Of a stretch of 64,000 bases of DNA, positions 45,409 through 55,456 are shown piece by piece. The stretch comes from Symsagittifera roscoffensis (Eukaryota; Xenacoelomorpha; Acoela; Convolutidae), in NCBI RefSeq assembly GCF_963678635.1, contig NC_087064.1, forward strand, positions 33,952,369-34,016,368. The letters run 5' to 3'. How positions within the stretch are numbered: position 1 is the first letter of the stretch; each line of letters begins with the position of its first letter. A program made the position numbers and the translations under genes. The notes beneath the pieces are model-generated. The model was not told where the DNA came from. It did no database searches and saw only the letters and a list, made by a program, of their open reading frames with translations.

Positions 45409-46399
45409 TGTGACAATTTTATATGGTTGTGAATTTTGGGGTGTAGATAAAGTTAAAATCTGCTGCAAACTTCTGTAAATGACCACTGGCACTGTATCTT
45501 GAGCAACACTCAGCATTCTGGGGACTCACTGTTAGATGGCAACACGCGATGAGGACATCGATCTTGAGTCCGGGGAATTTGTGTCAGTCGGTCATATTTG
45601 GAAGTTTGACCTTGAGAAATACGGACAACGTAATTTTGGTGTGAAATGTAAATTTTCAAAAATTCAAATTGAGCCTGTCATGCTCAACTTACTCGCCAAA
45701 ACTGAAAATCTCAGAAATGCAAGATCAGAACCAGCCAGCGAAATACAATCGCGGGAAAGTAGTGAAAAAAAGCAGCGGGAAATTACTATTCGCAATTTCC
45801 AGATATAAATCAAACACGAGCAGAGCTGTCCCATCCTGAATAGGAAGCAGAGCGATTGCAAACAAAGCAGAGACAAATAAGAAGTGGACCAGAGTGAACC
45901 CTCAGTGGAAAGTCGGACAGCTGGGGTATCCCAATGGTCCAGTTCCAAATTTCAATTCTCGAGTCAAAACTCTTTTCCCTTGCTGGAATTAATTGATTAC
46001 AAACTTCTTGAGTTAAAACTTAATCACCTTAATGCTAGAGTTACTGAATAATTTAGTTACCTCAATTCTCGATTGTGCTGGTATGTGAGTACCCAATTTC
46101 GTTTTCTTGAGTGTGTTTTACAATTGTTATGTTGAGATAAGGAGAGTTATAGGTTGATCCATCTGGAATGGATCAAAGTTCCACTGTCTAATAAAAAGTA
46201 ACCATACGGACTGTTCCGATCCTATTTTTAACGGCGTTCGCGTATTTTGGGTAATTTGAGACCTAAGTATGGGGACGTTCTTATTTTCTAGAGTGAGGGG
46301 GTCTTTTGGTAGTGGCCTTTAAGCTGTAATGAGGGTTTTATTCTCATGTCGCAAGTGAAGCAAATTGGCTCCGACCGTTCGAGGTAGACAAACACAAGA
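45409..46399 (+). repeat. Possible very diverged LTR-like segment in the repeat unit
   Basis: Weak evidence. It starts TGTGACAATTTT, contains GGTTGATCCAT...ATGGATC with the R-type hairpin TCCAT-CTGGA-ATGGA at 46158-46172, and further on has GAGACCTAAGTATGGGGACG, loosely like the post-hairpin part of the A-D LTRs. GATAG stands on both sides (45404-45408, 46400-46404). The 3' end is not a clean CA. The second copy is at 50275-51265. It could equally be a chance hairpin in host DNA. Confidence 0.3.
45536..45808 (+). other. 90-codon open frame, unrecognised
   Basis: ATG at 45536; the product (MATRDEDIDLESGEFVSVGH...) is hydrophilic with a K/E/R-rich end. It is repeated without loss at 50402-50674. 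It lies in the non-element part of the tandem unit upstream of the sirtuin pseudogene. No domain recognised; it may be an exon or a chance frame. Confidence 0.3.
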
Positions 46400-46508
46400 G
46401 ATAGTGTCCCTCAAAATCGAAAATTACTCCAAAAAATTTTTGTTTGATCAATAACGCTAATAATTAATCATATTTTTTATGTTAACCACACTATTTTAGA
46501 TTCACTTC

Positions 46509-47313
46509 ATGTCTTGCGAATATGCTGATGTTTTGTCTCCCTATGAAAACAAAGGTGAATTTATGACGAAACTGATTCAGTTAATAAGAAAGCAAGACGG
46601 CTTGCTGCCATGATTAAAGAATGCACACGGGAGCACACGGGAGCAGGAATCTCAATATCTTCGGGTATCCCTGATTTTAGGAGGCCCAAAGGAGTAAGGA
46701 CACTCGAAAAGCTTGGTAAAAAGCCGTCAGTTAAAGTTTCTTTCGATACTGCTCGTCCAACGTATACCCACAAAGCTATAAATAAGCTTGTCCAATTGAA
46801 CTATGTTAATTTTGTCGTCAATCGAAATAATGACCGTCTGCATTTAAAAGCTGGTACATCAACTGAGGTGATTGCTGATATGCACGGCAACGTTTTCATC
46901 GAACAGTGTCATAAATGCAGGCGGAAATTTATAAGAGAAACTAGTGTACCGACTGTTGGATTGGAGTTTACCGGAAATAAGTACCCATTTTCAGCGGAAA
47001 TTCGGAAAAGTTACGATGTCTTGGTAAAATTAAAGACACGATTCTGGATGGGGAAGACGAATTACCAAACAAAGAGCTAAATAATGCTGTTACAAATTCA
47101 AAAAAAGCTGAATTGTCTATATGTCTCGGAAGTTCACTCCAAATTTTACCTTGCAACGAGTTTCCTCAGTTGACGAAAAAGAATAGAGGAAAATTAGTTA
47201 TTGTTAATCTCCAGCGAACATCATTAGATATATTTGCAGATCTACAAATATTTGGAAAAGTGGATGAAATTATGAAAATAGTTAACGACGAATTAAATCT
47301 AGACGTAAGTTGA
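46509..47313 (+). pseudogene. SIRT6: SIRT6-like sirtuin pseudogene, copy 1
   Basis: Translation gives an N-terminus MSCEYADVLSPYENKG like the MSxNYAxGLSPYxxKG start of SIRT6. After a frameshift it has HTGAGISISSGIPDFRRPKG (NAD-binding GAGxSxxSGIPDFR), SFDTARPT-x-TH, DMHGNVFIEQCHKC (first zinc Cys pair), a GLEFTG segment, TILDGEDELP after another frameshift, and ICLGSSLQI, GKLVIVNLQ and a closing VDEIM. The catalytic loop is damaged: in place of a QNVDGLH motif it has NRNNDRLH. The second zinc Cys pair is missing. The last codon is followed by GTAAGT, a splice-donor-like sequence. SIRT6 is a nuclear NAD-dependent deacylase; this copy cannot work. Confidence 0.8.
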
Positions 47314-47944
47314 TTTGCAATACAGTAGATAGGACTTAGAAGATTAATTAGACACTTTGCTGAAATAGACTAGTGTACTAAAATGTTATTTGTCTTCTTT
47401 CTTAAACATATCTGTTAGTGTTGTTAGCTGAAATTTGATATTTTGAGTTTTGTTGTCATTAAAAATGAAATTTATATTTTCGAGTTTTGAAATGAAAAGC
47501 TGTAATTAAAACGAAGAGTATTTAAAATTTATAAAATTGAGCGTCCTTGATCTTTGGCTCAGTATAATGTGGTTTATGTTGTTTTTCTTAGGCTTAATTG
47601 TTAGATAGCCACAGAAGTGGACAAAAGATCTTAATTTAGTTTTTTACTTAAGTGGAGGTGCTATAAACCTCGATATTCAAAATGATTTGGTGTTATAGAC
47701 TTTCATCAAAAAAATTATGTGTTGATCTAACCATGACACCAAAACACTGCAAAACAACCATAGAAGTCATTATCCACGTTTTTTGAGTTTGTTGGCATAT
47801 CTTCATTAATCATTGACTATTATTAAATAATAATTGACCCGCGAATTTTCAGCTTTTTGGTTCACATTGAAGTGATTTTTCTGTTCTTAGTGTTCGACTG
47901 TTAAAAAATTTGACATGTGAACTAAAACCGACATGTGCACGTAC
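47314..47944. other. AT-rich stretch after sirtuin copy 1
   Basis: No gene recognised. It may contain intron or 3' flank of the sirtuin source locus, since a GTAAGT sits at the end of the homology. Repeated at 52179-52810. Confidence 0.4.
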
Positions 47945-49947
47945 ACTGAATGTGTACCAGAGTACGGGGATCGAAAGAAGAGGCAATCCCTAGAGAATAA
48001 TGGGAAACTTGATGAAATACAGAGATTCTACAACAAGAAAAGTGAAGAGGTGCATGATGTGCATCGTAACTTGGCCTCGGCTGAGGATTACTCGAGACCC
48101 AACAAACGGGGAGAATACCAATATGTATCTGGAGTAATGGGAATAGCATACAACCCTTTCTTGGATTCAGAGGCCGGGAGCGCTCACAGGAATCACTAAG
48201 TGACGGAGCTGTTGAAATTTTGGACAGAGAAGATAATTGAAATTGATTCAATGGAAAGGGAGAGACCGAGCCTGGGCCTGCTACTTGAGACGACGCCCAA
48301 GGTGATAAGCATGCCGCGCTCAAACAAGAGAGTTGAGTTGAAAATGGGGAATGGAAACGGCATGATGACTACGAGTTGCTGAGACCCTCCTGGTGCCTAC
48401 ATCCTCACGCAAGCTTGATTGAAGAAGTCACGGTACGAGTGAGGCTAACACCGACAAAAGATGAAGACTTGGGAACTTTGGATGTGATACACAAAATGAT
48501 CCTACCACAGAGCAAAGAATCGGGCGAGGCAATGAGTAGGCTAGGATCAGTAAAGAAGTTGGAGCCCGGTAGCTGTGTTGACTTGACGTGCGGAGGGGGA
48601 GAGCACACTTGTGATGGACGATCATGTGTCAGAATACAATATTTCCAGAGAGGAGACCTAGTCGCTTGGTTTGACGACATAACAGAAAGAGAGAAGAACG
48701 AAGTGCAGATAGTGGCTGAGTGCTATACGAACACTACAGTGATTATAGCAACGGCGCTGGGGTTCTTCTCGAGGATGTGCAGTTTGCAATCACTGGAGAT
48801 GCTGGAGTCTGAGCACCATTTGGTGACAGCGTTGAGCGTGGAGTCGTGGCCGGGGGCGTTGCAAACCACCCAGAAACACATCAGAGGGTGGAAGATTGGT
48901 CTTGAGGCGGAAATGGGATTTCCCGTGAGCGAGGCTTACAGTCTGCCAGTAAATGCGAAATCCTTGGCGGGATCAGTAATGGCTAACCTTTGTGGGAGCC
49001 ACTATCCATTGCACATGTCGATTGTGGAGATATCCAGCCAAAGGATACTGGTAGACAAGGCCTTCTCGGTACCCAAGTGCGTACGACTGGCTCGAATGTC
49101 GCATCATTCACACAAGCTGTTGAAGAAGATACTGGGAACGGTGCCAAGGGAAGAAAGAGATGACTTGAGTGAAATCTGGGGAGAAGAACTCTTGAGTTTG
49201 GAAGGTCAAAACACGAGTAATTTTGAGAGACAAAATACAATCGGGATGCCGATGAACAGTGTCCCAGCACAGGAGGAAAATGATACAACACACGAGAAGA
49301 TGATGGAATTGGAACCTCTGCTGGAAGCCTCGGGAGAACGCAATTTGGTCAATCGGATTACCCGATCATCGGCAGAAGGTGACCATCTTGGTAGTGAGTA
49401 CGATTTTGGCGTTGCGATGGATCGAAGAGAATGTGATGAAATATCGGGAGTCGAAGACACCAACGGCGGAATCGATATACGCTATCGATTATAGCAGAAG
49501 ACTTGAATTGTTTGAGACGGCGTGCAAGGTATTCGCCATACCTATGGAGATCAGGCACGTATGGAGCTGCATAAGATTCTTCCCGTGGTTTCGAGCGACA
49601 TTGACATCTTGGTTGTATATGGTGACGAAAGACCACATGAAAAAACATAGTAAAGAATATCGACAGTTCCTGGCAGAGATAGGACCGGAAGCCTTCAAGA
49701 GACCTCTGCTGACCCATCGAAATGCGATCACGACAGTTGGAAAAGAGTTGGTAGGGTGTCTAGAGACAATACCAAAGCGAGAGAATCGATACTGGAGGAG
49801 GACTTGGCGAAGAACGTGAGCTTGAGCCTGCACAATTCCTTTTGCTTGAACAGGGAATCGAAAGTGAAAGGTTTACCAAGTCAGGCAAAGAGGTTGCAAG
49901 AGCAGAGGGAGTGGATGCGATCCTTCGAAAAATTAAAAGCGTGGTAA
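47945..49947 (+). pseudogene. ORF3 tail, copy 2
   Basis: Same frames, stops and frameshifts as 43069-45081, with a few single-base changes (for example Ser to Tyr in the C-rich patch near 48640). It starts mid-gene and has no upstream ORF3 of its own, so it is a by-product of the duplication. Confidence 0.85.
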
Positions 49948-50401
49948 GAGATCGTAATCAGCTCCGATGATGAGGAAGCGCTGCTAAGGCAGATCACGGT
50001 GTCAAACTCATCAGGGCGTAGCACCTCGTAGGCTAGGAATACGAAATGAGCATGGAGCTCAATGTGGGTTTCTTGAGTCTTGAGAGGGAAGGAAAGGGGC
50101 TCGAGGGTGAACTTGGATGAAATCCGAGGTCACGAAAAAAAAATCTTAACGAAACAAAATATTGCTATAATTATTATACAAATCAAAATGCTGCATGACA
50201 ATTTTATTCATTAGCTTCAAAAGCGGAAATCTAAGGTAAGGTATATGAAAATTTTGATTGCCGTTCAGCGATAGTGTGACAATTTTATATGGTTGTGAAT
50301 TTTGGGGTGTAGATAAAGTTAAAATCTGCTGCAAACTTCTGTAAATGACCACTGGCACTGTATCTTGAGCAACACTCAGCATTCTGGGGACTCACTGTTA
50401 G

Positions 50402-50674
50402 ATGGCAACACGCGATGAGGACATCGATCTTGAGTCCGGGGAATTTGTGTCAGTCGGTCATATTTGGAAGTTTGACCTTGAGAAATACGGACAACGTAAT
50501 TTTGGTGTGAAATGTAAATTTTCAAAAATTCAAATTGAGCCTGTCATGCTCAACTTACTCGCCAAAACTGAAAATCTCAGAAATGCAAGATCAGAACCAG
50601 CCAGCGAAATACAATCGCGGGAAAGTAGTGAAAAAAAGCAGCGGGAAATTACTATTCGCAATTTCCAGATATAA
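50402..50674 (+). other. 90-codon open frame, copy 2
   Basis: Identical product to 45536-45808; see there. Confidence 0.3.
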
Positions 50675-51374
50675 ATCAAACACGAGCAGAGCTGTCCCAT
50701 CCTGAATAGGAAGCAGAGCGATTGCAAACAAAGCAGAGACAAATAAGAAGTGGACCAGAGTGAACCCTCAGTGGAAAGTCGGACAGCTGGGGTATCCCAA
50801 TGGTCCAGTTCCAAATTTCAATTCTCGAGTCAAAACTCTTTTCCCTTGCTGGAATTAATTGATTACAAACTTCTTGAGTTAAAACTTAATCACCTTAATG
50901 CTAGAGTTACTGAATAATTTAGTTACCTCAATTCTCGATTGTGCTGGTATGTGAGTACCCAATTTCGTTTTCTTGAGTGTGTTTTACAATTGTTATGTTG
51001 AGATAAGGAGAGTTATAGGTTGATCCATCTGGAATGGATCAAAGTTCCACTGTCTAATAAAAAGTAACCATACGGACTGTTCCGATCCTATTTTTAACGG
51101 CGTTCGCGTATTTTGGGTAATTTGAGACCTAAGTATGGGGACGTTCTTATTTTCTGGAGTGAGGGGGTCTTTTGGTAGTGGTCTTTAAGCTATAATGAGG
51201 GTTTTATTCTCATGTCGCAAGTGAAGCAAATTGGCTCCGACCGTTCGAGGTAGACAAACACAAGAGATAGTGTCCCTGAAAATCGAAAATTACTCCAAAA
51301 AATTTTTGTTTGATCAATAACGCTAATAATTAATCATATTTTTTATGTTAACCATACTATTTTAGATTCACTTC

Positions 51375-52178
51375 ATGTCTTGCGAATATGCTGAAGTTTT
51401 GTCTCCCTATGAAAACAAAGGTGAATTTATGACGGAACTGATTCAGTTAATAAGAAAGCAAGACGGCTTGCTGCCATGATTAAAGAATGCACACGGGAGC
51501 ACACGGGAGCAGGAATCTCAATATCTTCGGGTATCCCTGATTTTAGGAGGCCCAAAGGAGTAAGGACACTCGAAAAGCTTGGTGAAAAGCCGTCAGTTAA
51601 TGTTTCTTTCGATACTGCTCGTCCAACGTATACCCACAAAGCTATAAATAAGCTTGTCCAATTGAACTATGTTAATTTTGTCGTCAATCGAAATAATGAC
51701 CGTCTGCATTTAAAAGCTGGTACATCAACTGAGGTGATTGCTGATATGCACGGCAACGTTTTCATCGAACAGTGTCATAAATGCAGGCGGAAATTTATAA
51801 GAGAAACTAGTGTACCGACTGTTGGATTGGAGTTTACCGGAAATAAGTACCCATTTTCAGCGGAAATTCGGAAAAGTTACGATGTCTCGGTAAAATAAAG
51901 ACACGATTCTGGATGGGGAAGACGAATTACCAAACAAAGAGCTAAATAATGCTGTTACAAATTCAAAAAAAGCTGAATTGTCTATATGTCTCGGAAGTTC
52001 ACTCCAAATTTTACCTTGCAACGAGTTTCCTCAGTTGACGAAAAAGAATAGAGGAAAATTAGTTATTGTTAATCTCCAGCGAACATCATTAGATATATTT
52101 GCAGATCTACAAATATTTGGAAAAGTGGATGAAATTATGAAAATAGTTAACGACGAATTAAATCTAGACGTAAGTTGA
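51375..52178 (+). pseudogene. SIRT6: SIRT6-like sirtuin pseudogene, copy 2
   Basis: Duplicate of 46509-47313 carried by tandem unit 2. It has the same broken N-terminal frame and NRNNDRLH loop. A 1-bp loss near 51893 brings an earlier stop than in copy 1. Differences are few, in line with recent duplication of an already dead gene. Confidence 0.8.
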
Positions 52179-52810
52179 TTTGCAATACAGTAGATAGGAC
52201 TTAGAAGATTAATTAGACACTTTGCTGAAATAGACTAGTGTACTAAAATGTTATTTGTCTTCTTTCTTAAACATATCTGTTAGTGTTGTTAGCTGAAATT
52301 TGATATTTTGAGTTTTGTTGTCATTAAAAATGAAATTTATATTTTCGAGTTTTGAAATGAAAAGCTGTAATTAAAACGAAGAGTATTTAAAATTTATAAA
52401 ATTGAGCGTCCTTGATCTTTGGCTCAGTATAATGTGGTTTATGCTGTTTTTCTTTGGCCTAATTGTTAGATAGCCACAGAAGTGGACAAAACGATCTTAA
52501 TTTAGTTTTTTACTCAAGTGGAGGTGCTATAAACCTCGATATTCAAAATGATTTGGTGTTATAGATTTTCATCAAAAAAATTATGTGTTGTTCTAACCAT
52601 GACACCAAAACACTGCAAAACAACCATAGAAGTCATTATCCACGTTTTTTGAGTTTGTTGGCATATCTTCATTAATCATTGACTATTATTAAATCATAAT
52701 TGACCCGCGAGTTTTCAGCTTTTTGGTTCACATTGAAGTGATTTTTCTGTTCTTAGTGTTCGATTGTTAGAAAATTTGACATGTGAACTAAAACCGACAT
52801 GTGCACGTAC

Positions 52811-54594
52811 ACTGAATGTGTACCAGAGTACGGGGATCGAAAGAAGAGGCAATCCCTAGAGAATAATGGGAAACTTGATGAAATACAGAGATTCTACAAC
52901 AAGAAAAATGAAGAGGTGCATGATGTGCATCGTAACTTGGCCTCGGCTGAGGATTACTCGAGACCCAACAAACGGGGAGAATACCAATATGTATCTGGAG
53001 TAATGGGAATAGCATACAACCCTTTCTTGGATTCAGAGGCCGGGAGCGCTCACAGGAATCACTAAGTGACGGAGCTGTTGAAATTTTGGACAGAGAAGAT
53101 AATTGATTCAATGGAAAGGGAGAGACCGAGCCTGGGCCTGCTACTTGAGACGACGCCCAAGGTGATAAGCATGCCGCGCTCAAACAAGAGAGTTGAGTTG
53201 AAAATGGGGAATGGAAACGGCATGATGACTACGAGTTGCTGAGACCCTCCTGGTGCCTACATCCTCACGCAAGCTTGATTGAAGAAGTCACGGTACGAGT
53301 GAGGCTAACACCGACAAAAGATGAAGACTTGGGAACTTTGGATGTGATACACAAAATGATCCTACCACAGAGCAAAGAATCGGGCGAGGCAATGAGTAGG
53401 CTAGGATCAGTAAAGAAGTTGGAGCCCGGTAGCTGTGTTGACTTGACGTGCGGAGGGGGAGAGCACACTTGTGATGGACGATCATGTGTCAGAATACAAT
53501 CTTTCCAGAGAGGAGACCTAGTCGCTTGGTTTGACGACATAACAGAAAGAGAGAAGAACGAAGTGCAGATAGTGGCTGAGTGCTATACGAACACTACAGT
53601 GATTATAGCAACGGCGCTGGGGTTCTTCTCGAGGTTGTGCAGTTTGCAATCACTGGAGATGCTGGAGTCTGAGCACCATTTGGTGACAGCGTTGAGCGTG
53701 GAGTCGTGGCCGGGGGCGTTGCAAACCACCCAGAAACACATCAGAGGGTGGAAGATTGGTCTTGAGGCGGAAATGCGATTTCCCGTGAGCGAGGCTTACA
53801 GTCTGCCAGTAAATGCGAAATCCTTGGCGGGATCAGTAATGGCCAACCTATGTGGGAGCCACTATCCATTGCACATGTCGATTGTGGAGGTATCCAGCCA
53901 AAGGATACTGGTAGACAAGGCCTTCTCGGTACCCAAGTGCGTACGACTGGCTCGAATGTCGCATCATTCACACAAGCTGTTGAAGAAGATACTGGGAACG
54001 GTGCCAAGGGAACAAAGAGATGACTTGAGTGAAATCTGGGGAGAAGAACTCTTGATTTTGGAAGGTCAAAACACGAGTGATTTCGAGAGACAGAATACCA
54101 TCGGGATGCCGATGAACAGTGTCCCAGCACAGGAGGAAAATGATACAACACACGAGAAGATAATGGAATTGGAACATCTGCTGGAAGCCTCGGGAGAAGG
54201 CAATCTCCGAAGCATCGATATTACTCATGGGGAATGCAAATGCCATTGCTTGGCACAGACAGTGTGGTACCCGGAGCACTCAAACCTCTGTTTAGTATGG
54301 GACGTGGAATAAATTCGGTCAATCGGATTACCCGATCATCGGCAGAAGGTGACCATCTTGGTAGTGAGTACGATGTTGGCGTTGCGATGGATCGAGGAGA
54401 ATGTGACGAAATATCGAGAGTCGAAGACACCAACGGCGGAATCGATGTACGCTATCGATTATAGCAGAAGACTTGAATTGTTTGAGATGGCGTGCAAGGT
54501 ACTTGCCATACCTATGGAGATCAGGCACGTATGGAGCCGAATAAGATTCATCCCGTGGTTTCGAGCGACATTGACATCTTGGTCTCGAGTGTGA
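52811..54594 (+). pseudogene. ORF3 tail, copy 3 (element's own 3' end)
   Basis: Holds the long frame 53236-54312 with the Cys-rich patch and, at its end, CHCLAQTVWYPE...LVWDVE, a segment also present in element X but deleted from the two upstream copies. A TAA at 54310 then interrupts; the following frame 54349-54594 (STMLALRWIEE...) ends by deletion into the sequence just before L3. A small deletion near 53100 removes the second of two identical short phrases present in copies 1 and 2. Confidence 0.82.
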
Positions 54595-54642
54595 ACTCGG
54601 ATAAAATCCGAGGTCACAAAAAAGAAACTTTAACGAAACAAA
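52811..54642. repeat. Macro tandem repeat, unit 3 (partial, joined to LTR L3)
   Basis: Starts at the same ACTGAATGTGTACC point but carries only element sequence and ends in LTR L3. It keeps 110 bp missing from units 1-2 (around 54200-54318) and lacks 486 bp that they have (equivalent to 44746-45235). It is therefore not a simple truncation of unit 2, and is likely the element's own 3' end or a separate copy of it. Confidence 0.85.
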
Positions 54643-55429
54643 TGTGACATTCGACCAGAATGGACCAAAATGCAGATTCAGCATATTCGAGTTTTGAACA
54701 GCGAACGTTCCGAATTGACGGTTTTAAGTGATTAACAACGTTATTGGGACGATTAGTCAAAGGGTGAAGGACAAGATATTCTGGTATTTTGAAACTTTAA
54801 AAATTCGAAGTATGACGTCATAATTCTGAGAAACATCAGTAACGGCCATTTTGGCAGAAGACCGGAAGAAAAACACAACAACATTAGCTGCGATAGCGTG
54901 AATAACGAGAATTGTGCTTGAAAAACAACGACGAATTGCAGAAGTAGCAGAGACCACTCCGAGTTCCAACTATTGTGTCGCTACAATAGTTGCAAGGCCG
55001 TTGCAGACAACGGTGAAGGGTGGAAAACCAGCCTTCCGGAAGGAGAATAAGAGCCTTATTTCCCCGGATTCAGGAATCCGGAGGGGTCTCGGGATTGGAA
55101 CTGATAGTGTTTTATATAAGTTTTTAGCTTCCCTGTCATGTCCTGAGTTGAATTTAATTAACATCTGATTTCATTTTGCTAGGATGAGAAGCTAAGGAGT
55201 TGGGGGAAAGGGTTGATCCATCTTCGATGGAGATGATGATTTTTATCTACTGAGCAAAAACAATAATAATTCAATAAATAGTAGTAGCCCTGATTATAGA
55301 AGTGACCTCGTGGTCTGGGGATACTGAGACCCAGCCATGAGCTCACTATTTTTGCATGTAAATAAGTTAATTTGAGCGCTCTGGTCGAAGCCGGAGAACA
55401 GTAACGTTTTTGTCGACGCGAATGTTACA
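54643..55429 (+). repeat. LTR L3, shared by elements C and D (787 bp)
   Basis: TGTGACATTCG at 54643 to CGAATGTTACA at 55429. Hairpins: 54964-54976/54983-54995 (one mismatch), GCCGTTG-type stem just after, CCGGATTC-AG-GAATCCGG at 55064-55081, R hairpin at 55217-55231. It is shorter than the others because about 110 bp before the 3' end are missing at a GTCGA repeat (near 55411-55417). On the left it follows the C ORF3 tail; on the right the PBS and leader of D start at once. Confidence 0.87.
55113..55120 (+). promoter_or_regulatory. TATA box of LTR L3
   Basis: TATATAAG between the U3 hairpins and the R hairpin, at the same place as TATATAA in L2. It would drive element D. Inferred from sequence and position. 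Confidence 0.5.
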
Positions 55430-55441
55430 TAGATGTTTTTA

Positions 55442-55456
55442 TGGCGCTCCTGGGTG
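55442..55456 (+). other. Primer-binding site of element D
   Basis: TGGCGCTCCTGGGTG, 12 nt after L3. Confidence 0.8.

Larger units (their letters stand above)
43069..47944. repeat. Macro tandem repeat, unit 1 (4,876 bp)
   Basis: Begins ACTGAATGTGTACC within ORF3. The first 2.2 kb (to 45292) is ORF3 tail and 3' untranslated element sequence; the remaining 2,652 bp (45293-47944) is not part of the retrotransposon and carries a SIRT6-like pseudogene. Unit 2 follows with no gap. Unit 1 has 10 bp more than unit 2 near 43100. Otherwise the two differ by scattered single bases. Confidence 0.9.
47945..52810. repeat. Macro tandem repeat, unit 2 (4,866 bp)
   Basis: Complete second unit: ORF3 tail 47945-49947, short 3' untranslated part to 50158, and foreign segment 50159-52810. 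It shares with unit 1 the 110-bp loss in ORF3 and the absence of an LTR at the ORF3 side. Confidence 0.9.

Noticed and set aside
45280-45530. Degenerate tail of a LINE RT (GCEFWG-like text)
   Set aside because: Only a few residues match the usual YGCExWG pattern and frames break at once; too weak to call.
46509-52178. Two functional sirtuin genes
   Set aside because: Both share a broken N-terminal frame, changed catalytic loop and lost zinc ligands; they are duplicates of one dead copy.
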